Made by a program: the position numbers and the translations under genes. From NCBI GenBank assembly GCA_021790385.1, contig JAJYDW010000001.1, positions 62,001 through 126,000 of the forward strand: DNA of 64,000 nucleotides, in the 5' to 3' direction. Position 1 is the stretch's first letter, and each line of letters opens with the position of its first letter. Positions 25,255 to 34,733 of the stretch are shown in pieces. The stretch comes from Planctomycetota bacterium (lineage in GTDB: Bacteria > Planctomycetota > Phycisphaerae > WQYP01). Under the pieces are notes generated by a model. The model searched no databases. It was given only the letters and a program-made list of their open reading frames with translations, and was not told the origin of the DNA.

Positions 25255-27366
25255 ATGGATCGCGACTTAAAAAAATTCCGCAATATCGGTATCGCCGCGC
25301 ATATTGATGCGGGCAAAACCACCGTCTCCGAGCGCATTTTGTATTACACCGGCAAAACCCATAAGGTCGGCGAAGTACACGAAGGTACGGCCGTGATGGA
25401 CCACCTGCCGGAGGAACAGGAACGCGGCATCACCATTACCTCCGCGGCCACGACATGCCCGTGGCACCTCGATGGCAATCCGGCCAATGAGGAATACATC
25501 ATCAACCTGATTGACACCCCCGGACACGTGGATTTCACCGTTGAGGTGGAGCGGTCTTTGCGTGTGCTGGATGGCGCAGTGGCGGTGTTTGACGGTCGTG
25601 AAGGCGTGGAGGCCCAGTCGGAAACGGTGTGGCGGCAGGCCAGCAAATACCATGTTCCGCGGCTGTGTTTCATCAATAAAATGGACAAAATCGGGGCGGA
25701 CTTTAATTTCTGCGTGGGTACCATCCGCGACCGACTGGGGGCCAACCCCGTTCCGATTCAGATACCCATTGGTGCGGCGGAAACATTTGCCGGGGTCATC
25801 GATCTGCTTACCATGAAGGCCTATCAGTGGAACGAAGAGTCCAAGGGCCTCCAATGGGGTGAGATTCCCATTCCCGACGACCACAAAGCCGCGGCTGATC
25901 AGGCCCGGGCCTACATGATTGAAAAGGCCTCGGAGTGTGACGAGCAGATGATGGAAAAATACCTTAGCGATGAACCGGTCAGCAACGACGAAATCAAAGC
26001 CGCTTTGCGCAAGGGGACTATTGCGCTGATGATCAATCCGGTGTTGTGCGGTTCGGCCTTGAAGTACAAGGGCGTGCAGTTGCTGCTTAACGCGGTGGTG
26101 TATTACCTGCCCAGCCCGCTGGATAAACCGCCGATTGTCGGACATGATCCACGCGATAAAAACAAGGAACTTGTCCGCCGAATCGACAGCAGTGAACCTT
26201 TTTGCGGTATCGTGTTTAAAATTGTGTCTGATCAGCATGGCGATCTGACCTACCTGCGCGTGTATTCCGGTCGCCTGCAGTCCGGGGCACGCATTATCAA
26301 TTCCACCCGCGATAAAAAGGAAATCGCCAGCCGTATCTGGGAAATGCACGCCGCCGACCGGCTGCCGCGCGAATTTGCCGAGGCCGGCGATATTGTCGGC
26401 GTGGTGGGCTTCAAGTATGGGCTTACCGGCGATACCGTCTGCGACCCGGACCACCCGGTGGTGCTGGAAAAAATGGAATTTCCCGAACCGGTTATCAGCA
26501 TGTCCATTGAACCCAAGAGCGCCAATGACAAAAACAAACTGGGCGAAGCGTTGACCACGCTGCGCCGTGAAGACCCCACCTTCCGCAGCAATTTCGACCC
26601 CGAAACCGGCCAGACCATCATCCACGGCATGGGCGAATTGCACCTGGAAATCATCGCCAACAAGCTCCGCCGCGATCTGAAGGTGGATGTGCTGGTCGGC
26701 AAACCCAAGGTCGCCTACAAAGAAACCATCACCAAAAAGGCTGAAGCTCAGGGCAAACACGTCAAACAGTCCGGCGGACGCGGCCAGTACGGCGACTGCT
26801 GGATACGTATTGAACCCTACGAACCTGTGGAAGGCGACGATTCGGAAGATACCATTCTCTTTGAAAATGAGATCAAAGGTGGGGCCATTCCCAAGGAATA
26901 TATTCCGTCCGTGGAGTACGGCTGCCGGCAGGCAGGCAAATCGGGCGTGCTGGGGGGCTTCCCGGTGCTGAATGTGAAAATCGCACTCTTCGACGGCAGT
27001 TATCACGATGTCGATTCATCGCAGATCGCCTTTGAACAGGCGGGTATTCTGGCCATGCAGGCGGCCATCAAAAAGGCCGGGCCGGTACTGCTGGAACCCA
27101 TCATGAAACTGCAGGTTACCACGCCGGTGGAATTCGCCGGGCCGGTGCAGGGGGATATTTCCAGTCGCCGGGCCATGATCGAAAACACCGAAACCCGCGG
27201 CAACACGCAAATTATTGACGCCACCGTGCCGCTGGCCAGCATGTTCGGTTATTCCACCATTCTGCGCTCGCTCACGCAAGGACGGGCCAATTACACCATG
27301 GAACCGCATAGCTATGCTCAGGTGCCCAACCACGTTAAAGACGAGGTGCTGGCCAGCCAGAAGTAG
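25255..27366 (+). CDS. fusA: Elongation factor G
   Basis: A 703-residue translational GTPase that drives ribosome translocation. G-domain motifs are intact: AHIDAGKTT (G1), [11 protein letters not shown] (G2), DTPGHVDF (G3), [10 protein letters not shown] (G4) and CGSALKYKG (G5). Domains II-V follow, with the domain IV signature [18 protein letters not shown] 25255 is the family start; GAGG lies 9 bp upstream. rpsL, rpsG and tuf are not adjacent, so this is not the usual str operon. It may be the main EF-G moved out of that operon or one of several paralogues. The long structured leader is unusual. Confidence 0.95.
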   Translation: MDRDLKKFRNIGIAAHIDAGKTTVSERILYYTGKTHKVGEVHEGTAVMDHLPEEQERGITITSAATTCPWHLDGNPANEEYIINLIDTPGHVDFTVEVERSLRVLDGAVAVFDGREGVEAQSETVWRQASKYHVPRLCFINKMDKIGADFNFCVGTIRDRLGANPVPIQIPIGAAETFAGVIDLLTMKAYQWNEESKGLQWGEIPIPDDHKAAADQARAYMIEKASECDEQMMEKYLSDEPVSNDEIKAALRKGTIALMINPVLCGSALKYKGVQLLLNAVVYYLPSPLDKPPIVGHDPRDKNKELVRRIDSSEPFCGIVFKIVSDQHGDLTYLRVYSGRLQSGARIINSTRDKKEIASRIWEMHAADRLPREFAEAGDIVGVVGFKYGLTGDTVCDPDHPVVLEKMEFPEPVISMSIEPKSANDKNKLGEALTTLRREDPTFRSNFDPETGQTIIHGMGELHLEIIANKLRRDLKVDVLVGKPKVAYKETITKKAEAQGKHVKQSGGRGQYGDCWIRIEPYEPVEGDDSEDTILFENEIKGGAIPKEYIPSVEYGCRQAGKSGVLGGFPVLNVKIALFDGSYHDVDSSQIAFEQAGILAMQAAIKKAGPVLLEPIMKLQVTTPVEFAGPVQGDISSRRAMIENTETRGNTQIIDATVPLASMFGYSTILRSLTQGRANYTMEPHSYAQVPNHVKDEVLASQK

Positions 27367-27430
27367 CGCCTGCAAGATACAGGGGCTCGACGTCGGCTGT
27401 GGGAATTGAAACCTTATGCATGAATGATCT

Positions 27431-28447
27431 ATGAATCGACCACACGGCCTTTTTGCCCTGCCTTCGGCAAACTTTGATCTCATCTACGGAGAGGCTCTCT
27501 GCCGGGAAATTCAATCCATGGTGGACATTGCCCCCCACAACTATGACCCGCAGGTGCTGGAGAATAATCCGGCTTTGCTGGCCCCGGTGGAAGTGCTTTT
27601 TTCCGGGTGGGGCGGACCGCGCATTGATGAAGCGTTTCTGGCTGCCGCACCCAGGCTGAAAGTCGTCTTCTACGGTGCCGGCTCACTGCAGGGCACCGCC
27701 ACCACTGCAGCCTGGAAGACCGGCATTCGCTTCACCAGTGCCTACGCCGCCAATGGCCAGCCCGTGGCGGAATTTACCCTTGCGGCCATTATCTTCGGTC
27801 TCAAGCAGGTGTGGCCACTGGCCATGAGTATTAAACGCACTGGAGCCTATCCAAGCAGCACAACAATGCCCGGATGTTACGGCACCACCGTCGGCATTAT
27901 TTCCATGGGTGTTATCGCCAGATACCTGTGCCGGCTGCTGGATGGTTTTGATATGCAACGCATCGTCTATGACCCGTTTCTTTCTCCTGCAGAGGCGGCG
28001 CAATTGAGGGTGCGACAGGTATCGCTGGCGGAGCTTTTTGCGAAAAGTGATGTCGTCACCCTGCATACGCCCTGGCTCCCCGAAACCGAAAAAATGATTA
28101 CCCGGGAACATCTGGCGGCCATGAAGCCGGGATCCACCTTTATTAACACCGCACGTGGAGCGGTGGTGGATGAGGCCGACCTTCTGGCTGTAGCCACTGT
28201 TCGACCCGATATTCAGTTTTTTCTGGATGTTACCCATCCCGAACCACCGGTGCCCGGCTCCCCGCTTTACGCCTTGCCCAACGTGATTCTCACCGGGCAT
28301 ATTGCCGGATCGATGGATGGCGAATGTCGTCGCATGGGCCGCTACATGGTGGATGAACTTCGCCGTTGGATTGCCGGCCAGCCACTGCAATGGGAAATCA
28401 CCCCGGAAATCGCCGCCCACAGCTCTCATCGCCCCCCGGCCGTCTGA
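27431..28447 (+). CDS. D-isomer-specific 2-hydroxyacid dehydrogenase
   Basis: A 338-residue NAD-dependent oxidoreductase of the PGDH/formate dehydrogenase fold. The catalytic triad is visible: arginine in NTARGAVVDE, glutamate in DVTHPEPP and histidine in TGHIAGSMDGE. The dinucleotide loop reads VGIISMGVIAR rather than the usual VGIVGLGRIGR, so two of its three glycines are replaced. Close relatives in planctomycetes are annotated only as hydroxyacid dehydrogenase. It begins 64 bp after fusA. No good ribosome site precedes the ATG. Substrate unknown. Confidence 0.88.
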   Translation: MNRPHGLFALPSANFDLIYGEALCREIQSMVDIAPHNYDPQVLENNPALLAPVEVLFSGWGGPRIDEAFLAAAPRLKVVFYGAGSLQGTATTAAWKTGIRFTSAYAANGQPVAEFTLAAIIFGLKQVWPLAMSIKRTGAYPSSTTMPGCYGTTVGIISMGVIARYLCRLLDGFDMQRIVYDPFLSPAEAAQLRVRQVSLAELFAKSDVVTLHTPWLPETEKMITREHLAAMKPGSTFINTARGAVVDEADLLAVATVRPDIQFFLDVTHPEPPVPGSPLYALPNVILTGHIAGSMDGECRRMGRYMVDELRRWIAGQPLQWEITPEIAAHSSHRPPAV

Positions 28448-28490
28448 TGCCCCGCGCTACCGTGCTTGGCCCATCCCTTTGCCCCGCCAT

Positions 28491-30005
28491 TCAATATTTT
28501 AACTGCAACTGCACCATGGATATCAGATTCTGCGCATTGAGCACCACGTTGGTGCGGCTGCTGGAAATGGCCGCTGCGTTGGGTATATAAATCAGGGCCG
28601 TCTGCAGCCTCGCGTCGCGGCCATAGATGTACCAGTTTAAGCCCAGGCCGTATTCAAACATCTGCTTGTCGCCACTTTCGGTAAGCAGTTCCCCGGCCCG
28701 GCTGATGATCTGCCATTTCCCCGGCACCAGGAAATAACCCAGTTCCCCATAGTAGGCCATTTCAAATAGGCTGCGTCGCCCAAAGGCGGCCACGAAATTA
28801 TCGGTGGACGAACCGGCCGGCGGACGGTCGTTATACTGCTGAAAAAAAATGGTGGCGCTGGCATCCAACCCTTCATATTTGAGATGGGCATCGCCGGTAG
28901 CCCGATACAGCGAACCGTTGGCCGTAAACTTGGGATAAAACCCTGCGCCATCAGGTGTGGATAAGCCGGCTATTGATAAGGATGTTTGTGGAGATGGAAA
29001 TGCACCGGCCGAAGAATTTTGTGTTTCGTAGCCCAGGCCGGCACCCATCATCCAAGCCAGATGGTGCCGCGGGTGTATCGCCCCTTCATGCTTGAATCGC
29101 GCCACTCTTCCCCCGCCTGAATATTGCACCCGCAGATAATACCCGAAGCGGTTATCAATCGCACTGCCCACATTGCTGGCCTTGGACCCGTTATTCACCT
29201 GCACATCGTACGTGAAATGATCCGAAAAAAACTTACCGGAAACATCCAGCCCCAGCGATCGCTCGGCATTAAAGGGCGTAGACAGCAGCGGGTAAGAACC
29301 AAAATCGTCGCCCGTTACCGGGTAATCGCTTAAATACGTAAATGGTACGCGCAGTACGCCCGCCCGCAGCAGCACTCCCCGGCTCAGCCGGTAGCCCGCA
29401 TAGATGGTTTTCATCTGCAGATAACCATTGGCTTTGCTGGAACCGGCAAAATCACCGGAAACTACATAAATAAATCGCGGGCTAAAGGCATAACCGGCAA
29501 AAATCAGCCTGGCCCGGCGCATGTTAAATTCACTCGCATCGCCCACCGCTGGCGGCCCGGCGGGCTGCCCGAGCAAATTGATATTCTGGGCATTGCCCAC
29601 CGAGCTGTATCCGAAAATGTAACCCACCTGAACATACCCGCGGATATTCAGGCGGAAATTATTTTCCGGCGAACGCACAAAAAATCCGCGGTCGTAGCCA
29701 GCCGTTACTTGCTGTTGAAGTTGTTGTGCGTGCCGGGCGGACGCTTTAAGCACACCCTGGACAATGCGTTTAATCTGGGCTTCACGCTGCCGGCTCATCC
29801 ACGTGCGGGTTTCATGCGCCCGGATGGTTTGCACTTCGCGCCGCAAAGCGGCAATCTGGCGTTCCAGATCCCGCGTAGTAGGGGCGCGACGCTTCACCGG
29901 CTGCTGCACGTGGGCCGACGGCGGCGCAGTCTCCGCAGCAGCCTGCCCTGCCAAGGTCAGCAGCACCAGCAAAAAGCCGTAAAGACGCCCGCATCTCATG
30001 CGCAT
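28491..30005 (-). CDS. OprO/OprP-like outer-membrane porin
   Basis: About 504 residues. A signal peptide (FLLVLLTLAGQAAAE) is followed by a ~60-residue basic coiled-coil (RDLERQIAALRREVQTIRAH and onward), as in phosphate-selective porins. Then comes a beta-barrel of alternating residues starting at FRLNIRGYVQVGYIFGYS and ending MVQLQLKY, with an aromatic terminal residue for barrel insertion. FNMRRARLIFAGY is a typical OprP-family strand. ATG 30005 (or 29999) gives a proper signal peptide; the frame is open to 30047. Anion or pyrophosphate uptake is the family role, but planctomycete members are diverse. Confidence 0.82.
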   Translation of the reverse strand: MRMRCGRLYGFLLVLLTLAGQAAAETAPPSAHVQQPVKRRAPTTRDLERQIAALRREVQTIRAHETRTWMSRQREAQIKRIVQGVLKASARHAQQLQQQVTAGYDRGFFVRSPENNFRLNIRGYVQVGYIFGYSSVGNAQNINLLGQPAGPPAVGDASEFNMRRARLIFAGYAFSPRFIYVVSGDFAGSSKANGYLQMKTIYAGYRLSRGVLLRAGVLRVPFTYLSDYPVTGDDFGSYPLLSTPFNAERSLGLDVSGKFFSDHFTYDVQVNNGSKASNVGSAIDNRFGYYLRVQYSGGGRVARFKHEGAIHPRHHLAWMMGAGLGYETQNSSAGAFPSPQTSLSIAGLSTPDGAGFYPKFTANGSLYRATGDAHLKYEGLDASATIFFQQYNDRPPAGSSTDNFVAAFGRRSLFEMAYYGELGYFLVPGKWQIISRAGELLTESGDKQMFEYGLGLNWYIYGRDARLQTALIYIPNAAAISSSRTNVVLNAQNLISMVQLQLKY

Positions 30006-30191
30006 ATTCCGATACGCACCACCAAGTCCAGCAAGACCATTCTGCATCCTGATGGCACCGCATTTAACATTCAGAGTTTACAATAAAATGGCTCCTTCAG
30101 CCAGACGACTAGCGAAACCAGTCAGAGACTTCAGAGACCGCTGTTTTAGTAAAACCTTACCGCTATCTTAAAGCCGCATGGCCGGAGCCCC

Positions 30192-30227
30192 AAAAAAAGC
30201 TCGCCCGGCCAATATTGCCGGGCGAGC
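30192..30227 (-). terminator. Rho-independent terminator of the PEP-CTERM gene
   Basis: An 11-bp perfect GC-rich stem (GCTCGCCCGGC/GCCGGGCGAGC, 30199-30209 with 30217-30227, loop of 7) followed on the minus strand by seven T residues (30192-30198). It lies 67 bp downstream of the PEP-CTERM stop and before the porin gene, which separates the two transcription units. Confidence 0.9.
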
Positions 30228-30293
30228 CACACCTGCGTAACTTCCAACTGCTCCTGAATCGCCGCGGAACTAAGTTTGACCCGCGGCAGGGTG

Positions 30294-31049
30294 TCAATTG
30301 AGTTTTTTCCGACGGCCCACCAGCAACATTGCGCCCAGCCCACCCATGCCCAGCAAGGCCAAGGCCGTGGGCTCCGGAACCGCAGCCACCGAGCTGTACC
30401 ACACCGCATTCACCGCGTCGCCACCGTTGAGCTGCACCGTCAGGTTACTGCCCAGAGAATATGGCGATCCCAAAGTACCCAAGGCACTGCTCATCGTCGG
30501 CATATAGGTAGAATAATTGAGCAGCGAGGTGCTGGGGTTCAGCGTATTGCTGGTGACGGTACCCGAAACCGGATTTCCTTGAACCACGCTTTCCGCGGTG
30601 ACCACATCGTTGGAATTGGCCTGGTTATTTGTGTTCCAGGTCAGCGTGCCATGCGCGGTAACCTGCAGATTCGAACCCACCGGTGCGGTGAAACCGTTAT
30701 CGGTAAGGTCAATGGTCAAAGTTTCCAGCGAACTGGTGGTGTTGGTAATCTGTATCGAAGAGCCAACCTCCACCGCTGCACTGGTCGAACTGGGGCTGTT
30801 GGATGTGGCGGTGAAGTTGGTGATGCTGAACAGTTGCGGATGACCAGTTTGAGACGAATTGACGCTCTCATCAGCCGGCCCGATCTGCAGCGTTCCCGGG
30901 GCTGCGGGAGCAGCCGACGAACCGGTCAGGACAACCGACACGCCGCCAGGACTGCTAAGCGTAGCCTGAAAAGTGGCCTGTGCCGTAGATGCTGCAAAGG
31001 CTGACGCCGCCGCTACGGCCAAAGACAAACTGAGTTTTTTTGATAACAT
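30294..31049 (-). CDS. PEP-CTERM sorting domain protein
   Basis: A 251-residue exported protein. An N-terminal signal peptide (LSLSLAVAAASAFAASTAQA) precedes a Ser/Thr/Asn-rich beta-type body. The C-terminus is a canonical PEP-CTERM tail: VPEPTALALLGMGG, a hydrophobic helix and the basic end GRRKKLN. Exosortase would cleave at PEP and anchor or release it at the cell surface. The body has no recognised domain and contains no cysteine, as is usual for these proteins. GGGAG is 6 bp before ATG 31049. It has its own terminator and is monocistronic. No exosortase gene is in the window. Confidence 0.9.
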   Translation of the reverse strand: MLSKKLSLSLAVAAASAFAASTAQATFQATLSSPGGVSVVLTGSSAAPAAPGTLQIGPADESVNSSQTGHPQLFSITNFTATSNSPSSTSAAVEVGSSIQITNTTSSLETLTIDLTDNGFTAPVGSNLQVTAHGTLTWNTNNQANSNDVVTAESVVQGNPVSGTVTSNTLNPSTSLLNYSTYMPTMSSALGTLGSPYSLGSNLTVQLNGGDAVNAVWYSSVAAVPEPTALALLGMGGLGAMLLVGRRKKLN

Positions 31050-31545
31050 AAAATTCTCCCTTTCAAGTAAACTCGTTCCACAAGAACCGATACATAAGTA
31101 TGTGCCTTGTAGCCACAAGCTAAAAGGCAATTTTTCCAGCACTAAAGCCGCAGTGACAAAACAGCATCTCCGTACGCAAACACCAACCGTCTACGTGTCA
31201 ACCGCCACTACAAGCTGAAATTATTCTTGAAGAGCTTAGGTCAATATCTTAACCTCTTTGGCTCTCAGGCTAACCCCGGTGTCAGCCGCGTATCCTGGCC
31301 ACGGCCAACCCAGACCAGATAAAAAAATTACAGGATTTTGCGGCCCTTAGGCCACGCCTGCAATCTTCATATACAAGCTATAGTCAGAATTTGGTGGATG
31401 GAAAATCAATTACCGGAAAATTTAATATTTCGCTTACACAAAACTCAAGTTCAGGCCAAGTCCAAAACGCCGCACCATACGCTCATAACAGCGAAGTGCC
31501 GGGGCCTTGCTGGAGGCCGTCCCCAACCATACAGTTGAGAAAACG
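31050..31545. other. Intergenic region upstream of the PEP-CTERM gene
   Basis: About 500 bp, relatively AT-rich. It should contain the promoter of the PEP-CTERM gene. Short frames on the plus strand lack ribosome sites and coding character. No strong repeat is seen. Confidence 0.45.
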
Positions 31546-31779
31546 TCAATACCCGCTGACCGCCGAGCCTATTGGAATCGGCATCTGATCCTGTTCATGC
31601 TGCGACTGGGCATTGTTCCACACGCTATGCTGCTCGCCCCAGTAAAGCGATCGTTGATTGGCCACGTCATCCTTTTGGGTAAAAAGCTCGCGTTCGCAGC
31701 CACCCATACCAGCCAACATCGGCAGCAGAATTCCCAACGCCACCCACGTCCGGTTAAGTTGATTTGTCGTGCTACGCAT
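31546..31779 (-). CDS. Small putative lipoprotein
   Basis: A 77-residue protein with a classic lipoprotein signal: a basic start, the hydrophobic run WVALGILLPMLAGMGGC with a lipobox cysteine near residue 28, then a polar mature part of about 50 residues (RELFTQKDDVANQRSLYWGE and onward). GGAG lies 8 bp before the ATG. The mature peptide has no recognised family. It would be anchored in the inner or outer membrane facing the periplasm. Start site and lipobox together make it a likely real gene. Confidence 0.6.
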   Translation of the reverse strand: MRSTTNQLNRTWVALGILLPMLAGMGGCERELFTQKDDVANQRSLYWGEQHSVWNNAQSQHEQDQMPIPIGSAVSGY

Positions 31780-32211
31780 AGCTGCATCTCCAGATTTCTG
31801 ATGGCGTTAACACCGCCGCTCCAAAAATATGCCCTGCATCATACAACCTTTGGCTAGCCAAATAAAGCTGGGCAGCCGGGCTAACTGCAAGCTCAAGGTG
31901 ACCAACTATAAATCAAAATGACAGGAGTGTAGCGCCGCTTATCTCGCGAGCTGCCGGCGTCGCGGACCCTCCACACCGCATTTTTTCATTCCAGTGCCGC
32001 GCTATGATGCTGATCACCTCACTCGATACGTACATCCACGTCGCTTAGAGGCTGTCAGGAAATAAACTGTACCATACGCGAAGAGTACATTTTTCGGATG
32101 GGGATGGTAAACTCCATCCACCATCAGGTTAGTGGCCAGCCTGGCCGGTCGAAAGGCCGTTAGCGGTTGCTAAATTTCCGGGGTCGCCAATTCCATGGAG
32201 TATATACAAAA
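31780..32211. other. Divergent intergenic region with repeat fragment
   Basis: About 430 bp between the divergent lipoprotein and histidine phosphatase genes. It contains a short fragment of repeat family D at 32051-32076. No gene is seen. Confidence 0.5.
32051..32076 (+). repeat. Dispersed repeat family D, fragment
   Basis: GCTGTCAGGAAATAAACTGT followed by ACCAT resembles the left end of the copy at 45648 (TTGTCAAGAAATAACCTGTA followed by CCAT). Confidence 0.45.
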
Positions 32212-32907
32212 ATGTCCACTACACCGCCATCCGTAACCGCTCCTGCCAGACTGTGGCTGGTTCGCCACGGCCAAACGGATTGGAATGTGCAGCGCCGCAT
32301 TCAGGGCCACACGCCCACGCCGCTGAATGAGGCTGGTGTTCATCAGGCCCATCTGCTGGCCGCTTTTTTTGCCAGGCGGCGCTTTGCCGCCATCTGGGCC
32401 AGCGATTTGCCACGGGCGGCCCAGACCGCAGCAATCATTGGAGAAAAGTTATCGCGGCCGGTGCAAACGACTGAGCAATTGCGAGAGCGTGAATTGGGGG
32501 AATTTCAGGGCAAAACCTGGGATGAAATTCGTCAGATGCGCGGCATTGAGCCGGGGTCGCCACTAGCCAATGGCGATCTTTCGGATTGGACCGGTATACC
32601 GGGCGTAGAAACAGATACGGCGTTATGGCATCGCATTCGGCGGGTGCTGGTGAAAATATCCGCCGATTATCCGGGGCAGGATGTGCTGGTAGTGACGCAT
32701 GGCGGGGTGGTTAAGCATAGTGTGTGGCATGTGCTGGGGCTGCCGGCAGGTGCACCGCGGCGCTTTCCATTGGCCAATGGTATCACGGTCATTTTACAGC
32801 AGCGGGGAGAAAGTTTTTACCTGCTAAGCATGTTGGACATCGCGATTTTGGACGGCCATGCCAGCGCCGTGGACACCGCCAGTGCGTCGGGGATACCCTC
32901 GGCGTAG
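32212..32907 (+). CDS. Histidine phosphatase (phosphoglycerate mutase) family
   Basis: A 231-residue member of the histidine phosphatase superfamily. The catalytic phospho-histidine motif LVRHGQTDWNVQRRIQGH is at residues ~14-31. The acidic proton donor is in ERELGEFQGKTWDEI, and the second histidine is in VVTHGGVVKH. This set fits broad-specificity phosphatases such as PhoE, GpmB or alpha-ribazole phosphatase (CobC). The cobalamin gene in the window makes CobC conceivable but there is no linkage. ATG 32212 has GGAG 11 bp upstream. The ~25-residue C-terminal tail is Ala/Ser-rich. Confidence 0.88.
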   Translation: MSTTPPSVTAPARLWLVRHGQTDWNVQRRIQGHTPTPLNEAGVHQAHLLAAFFARRRFAAIWASDLPRAAQTAAIIGEKLSRPVQTTEQLRERELGEFQGKTWDEIRQMRGIEPGSPLANGDLSDWTGIPGVETDTALWHRIRRVLVKISADYPGQDVLVVTHGGVVKHSVWHVLGLPAGAPRRFPLANGITVILQQRGESFYLLSMLDIAILDGHASAVDTASASGIPSA

Positions 32908-33005
32908 GGTGGCATGGCGGCAGGTTGGTGGCTGCGATGCTATTGCAGGTTGGGCTTGTGTTCCCAACCAACTATAAAAAGTAGATTCCTATCCAGAAAC
33001 ACTAA

Positions 33006-33096
33006 CGGAGAGAGCGGGATTCGAACCCGCGGTACAGGTTGTAACCCGTACACCGGTTTAGCAAACCGGCGCCTTCAGCCGCTCGGCCATCTCTCC
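33006..33096 (-). tRNA. tRNA-Ser (anticodon GCT)
   Basis: On the minus strand the 5' acceptor GGAGAGA (ending at 33096) pairs with TCTCTCC near 33007. The D-arm is GGCCGAGCGGC, the anticodon stem-loop is CCGGTTTGCTAAACCGG with anticodon GCT (reads AGC/AGU), and a long class II variable arm (TGTACGGGTTACAACCTGTA) follows. The T-loop is GGTTCGAATCC. CCA is not encoded. The length of 91 nt and the long variable arm confirm a serine tRNA. Confidence 0.96.
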
Positions 33097-33195
33097 AAGG
33101 TTTGTCAACCTTATCGGCTGGAATCGGGAAAGTCAATGAAAGCCAGCGTTTGCGGCCATGCGGTATCGCAATTTACGGATGGTGGGCCAACGAAA

Positions 33196-33223
33196 GCGGC
33201 GGGGCTTTTGAAGGCCCCGCCGC
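33196..33223 (-). terminator. Terminator hairpin of the first porin
   Basis: A perfect 10-bp GC-rich stem (GCGGCGGGGC/GCCCCGCCGC) with an 8-base loop, 29 bp after the porin stop. On the minus strand only three T follow; on the plus strand TCTTTTT follows, so it may act in both directions. Its sequence closely resembles the terminator of the second porin. Confidence 0.7.
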
Positions 33224-33251
33224 GTCTTTTTACACTTGCTTTAGTCTTGGC

Positions 33252-34733
33252 TTAGAACGCGTAAACCGCATCCACCGCGAAGAAGGTCTGCTGGTTTTTA
33301 CCCGCAGATCCGCCGCCTTGGAACACCCGGTGATCCGCGACATCCTCGCGAATTTCTGGGCGAATCTTCAGGCTCTTGAGTAGATTGGCGTCCGGGAACG
33401 GCGTAATGGATGCACCAATCGTGAATTCACCATAATTCACGGTTGTGCCAGGCTCGCCACCCAACATGAAGGATTTACCATCGTACATGTACTCGGCCCG
33501 ACCATTGAAGGTCAGGTACGAGTTCACATAGTAGCTGGCGTAAAACGCGGTATCAAACCAGCACGCGGATTGGATACTGCTTCCGGGCGTTCCAAGATAG
33601 GTAGCCCGCAGGCCCGGCGACCCGGGGGTAAGATAGCTGGAGGAGGAGGCTTCCGCGATCGAACCGCCCGCACCGTCGTAGCCAAGATTGGTGTCATTGG
33701 CCAGTGTCAACTGGCCATTGAGAATGTTCTTAGGATGCCAAGACGTGACCAAATCACCAACGGTACGATAGTAGCCGTTGCTATGGCCATCTTCCGGACC
33801 AAAAAGGACGCCGGGCTTGAACATCCACTCGGAATTGGGTTTGTAACAGGCACCCACCAGCCAGCTCACCATGCTGTTGTCATCGTTAAGGGATTGATTG
33901 TTACCGCGATCAACCCCCGCCAGGAATGACAACTGCTGGTTGACAATGTACTTGGCCATGACACCCGTGAGGGTGTAAGGCAGCACATGGCCAAACGCCA
34001 GAGCGTGTGAATAAAACAGGTTGTTGACTGGGTCGATTTGTTCCAAACCGAAGGGGGTATCAAACTTACCGGCGCGAATCAACACGCCGCTGTCGGCCCC
34101 GATCGGAATGCCAACATCGATGTAGGCCTGTTCCAGATCGAATTGATCCAGTGGATCACCTTCGGTATTGTTGGACCAAGAATGATAAAAATTCAGGCCA
34201 TTGGCGTGAATAAGATCCGCATCGGACCCGTAGATCATTTCGATCTTTCCGCCGATATCCCAGCCGCGCTTGCGGAACGACGGATTGGCAAAATTGATCA
34301 CCTTTTCAAGGTAAAGTCCGACTTGGTCCAACTGGATGTTGTTGCCTTTTTCGGTGTTAAAGGCACTGCCCGCATAGGGTCGGGGGGAATTTTGGAAGCT
34401 GGTGGTGTAACCAATATCCAGGTAGCCACCGACTTTAATTCCCAGATTATCCATATCCTGGCCGACCGTGGCCCCATTGCCATCCGGAATTCTTCCCATC
34501 GCATACATCAGCAAAGGCTGATTCTCCGGCGAAGCAGCCGGGGCTGCGGGTGCTGCCGTTTCAGCCATACCGTTGGTTGTGGCGGTGCTGGTCGGAGCAC
34601 TGTCGAGACTTACGGTGGTATCCGTGGCAGGTATGGAATTCGCCGCTCTTGCTGTAACCGGGCCGGTTAAAAACAACCCCGCTCCAGCCATGGCCGCCGC
34701 AATAGCCATGGAGAATCTCAAACTGCGCTGCAT
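33252..34733 (-). CDS. Outer-membrane beta-barrel porin, paralogue 1
   Basis: A 493-residue exported porin of the planctomycete outer-membrane beta-barrel (BBP2-like) type. A signal peptide (MAIAAAMAGAGLFLTGPVTA) is followed by an Ala/Pro/Thr-rich linker to ~residue 70, then a barrel from IKVGGYLDIGYTTSF to the terminal FFAVDAVYAF. It is clearly paralogous to 39095-40516: both share NPLLMY/QPLLMY, LIHANGLNFYHSW-type, FDLEQAY and TLANDTNLGYDGAG/TLVSDTTIGYDGAG segments. Transported solute unknown. Ends in an aromatic residue as expected for BAM-assembled proteins. Followed by a terminator. Confidence 0.85.
   Translation of the reverse strand: MQRSLRFSMAIAAAMAGAGLFLTGPVTARAANSIPATDTTVSLDSAPTSTATTNGMAETAAPAAPAASPENQPLLMYAMGRIPDGNGATVGQDMDNLGIKVGGYLDIGYTTSFQNSPRPYAGSAFNTEKGNNIQLDQVGLYLEKVINFANPSFRKRGWDIGGKIEMIYGSDADLIHANGLNFYHSWSNNTEGDPLDQFDLEQAYIDVGIPIGADSGVLIRAGKFDTPFGLEQIDPVNNLFYSHALAFGHVLPYTLTGVMAKYIVNQQLSFLAGVDRGNNQSLNDDNSMVSWLVGACYKPNSEWMFKPGVLFGPEDGHSNGYYRTVGDLVTSWHPKNILNGQLTLANDTNLGYDGAGGSIAEASSSSYLTPGSPGLRATYLGTPGSSIQSACWFDTAFYASYYVNSYLTFNGRAEYMYDGKSFMLGGEPGTTVNYGEFTIGASITPFPDANLLKSLKIRPEIREDVADHRVFQGGGSAGKNQQTFFAVDAVYAF

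Noticed and set aside
25267..27006. 579-codon open frame antisense to fusA
   Set aside because: It lies wholly inside fusA on the opposite strand, has no recognisable domains, and arises from the codon bias of the real gene.
31391..31588. 65-codon plus-strand frame upstream of the lipoprotein
   Set aside because: It overlaps the end of the better supported lipoprotein gene, has no ribosome site and no recognised features.
32914..33255. 113-codon plus-strand frame
   Set aside because: It runs antisense through tRNA-Ser; the peptide GESGIRTRG is the well-known artefact of translating a tRNA.
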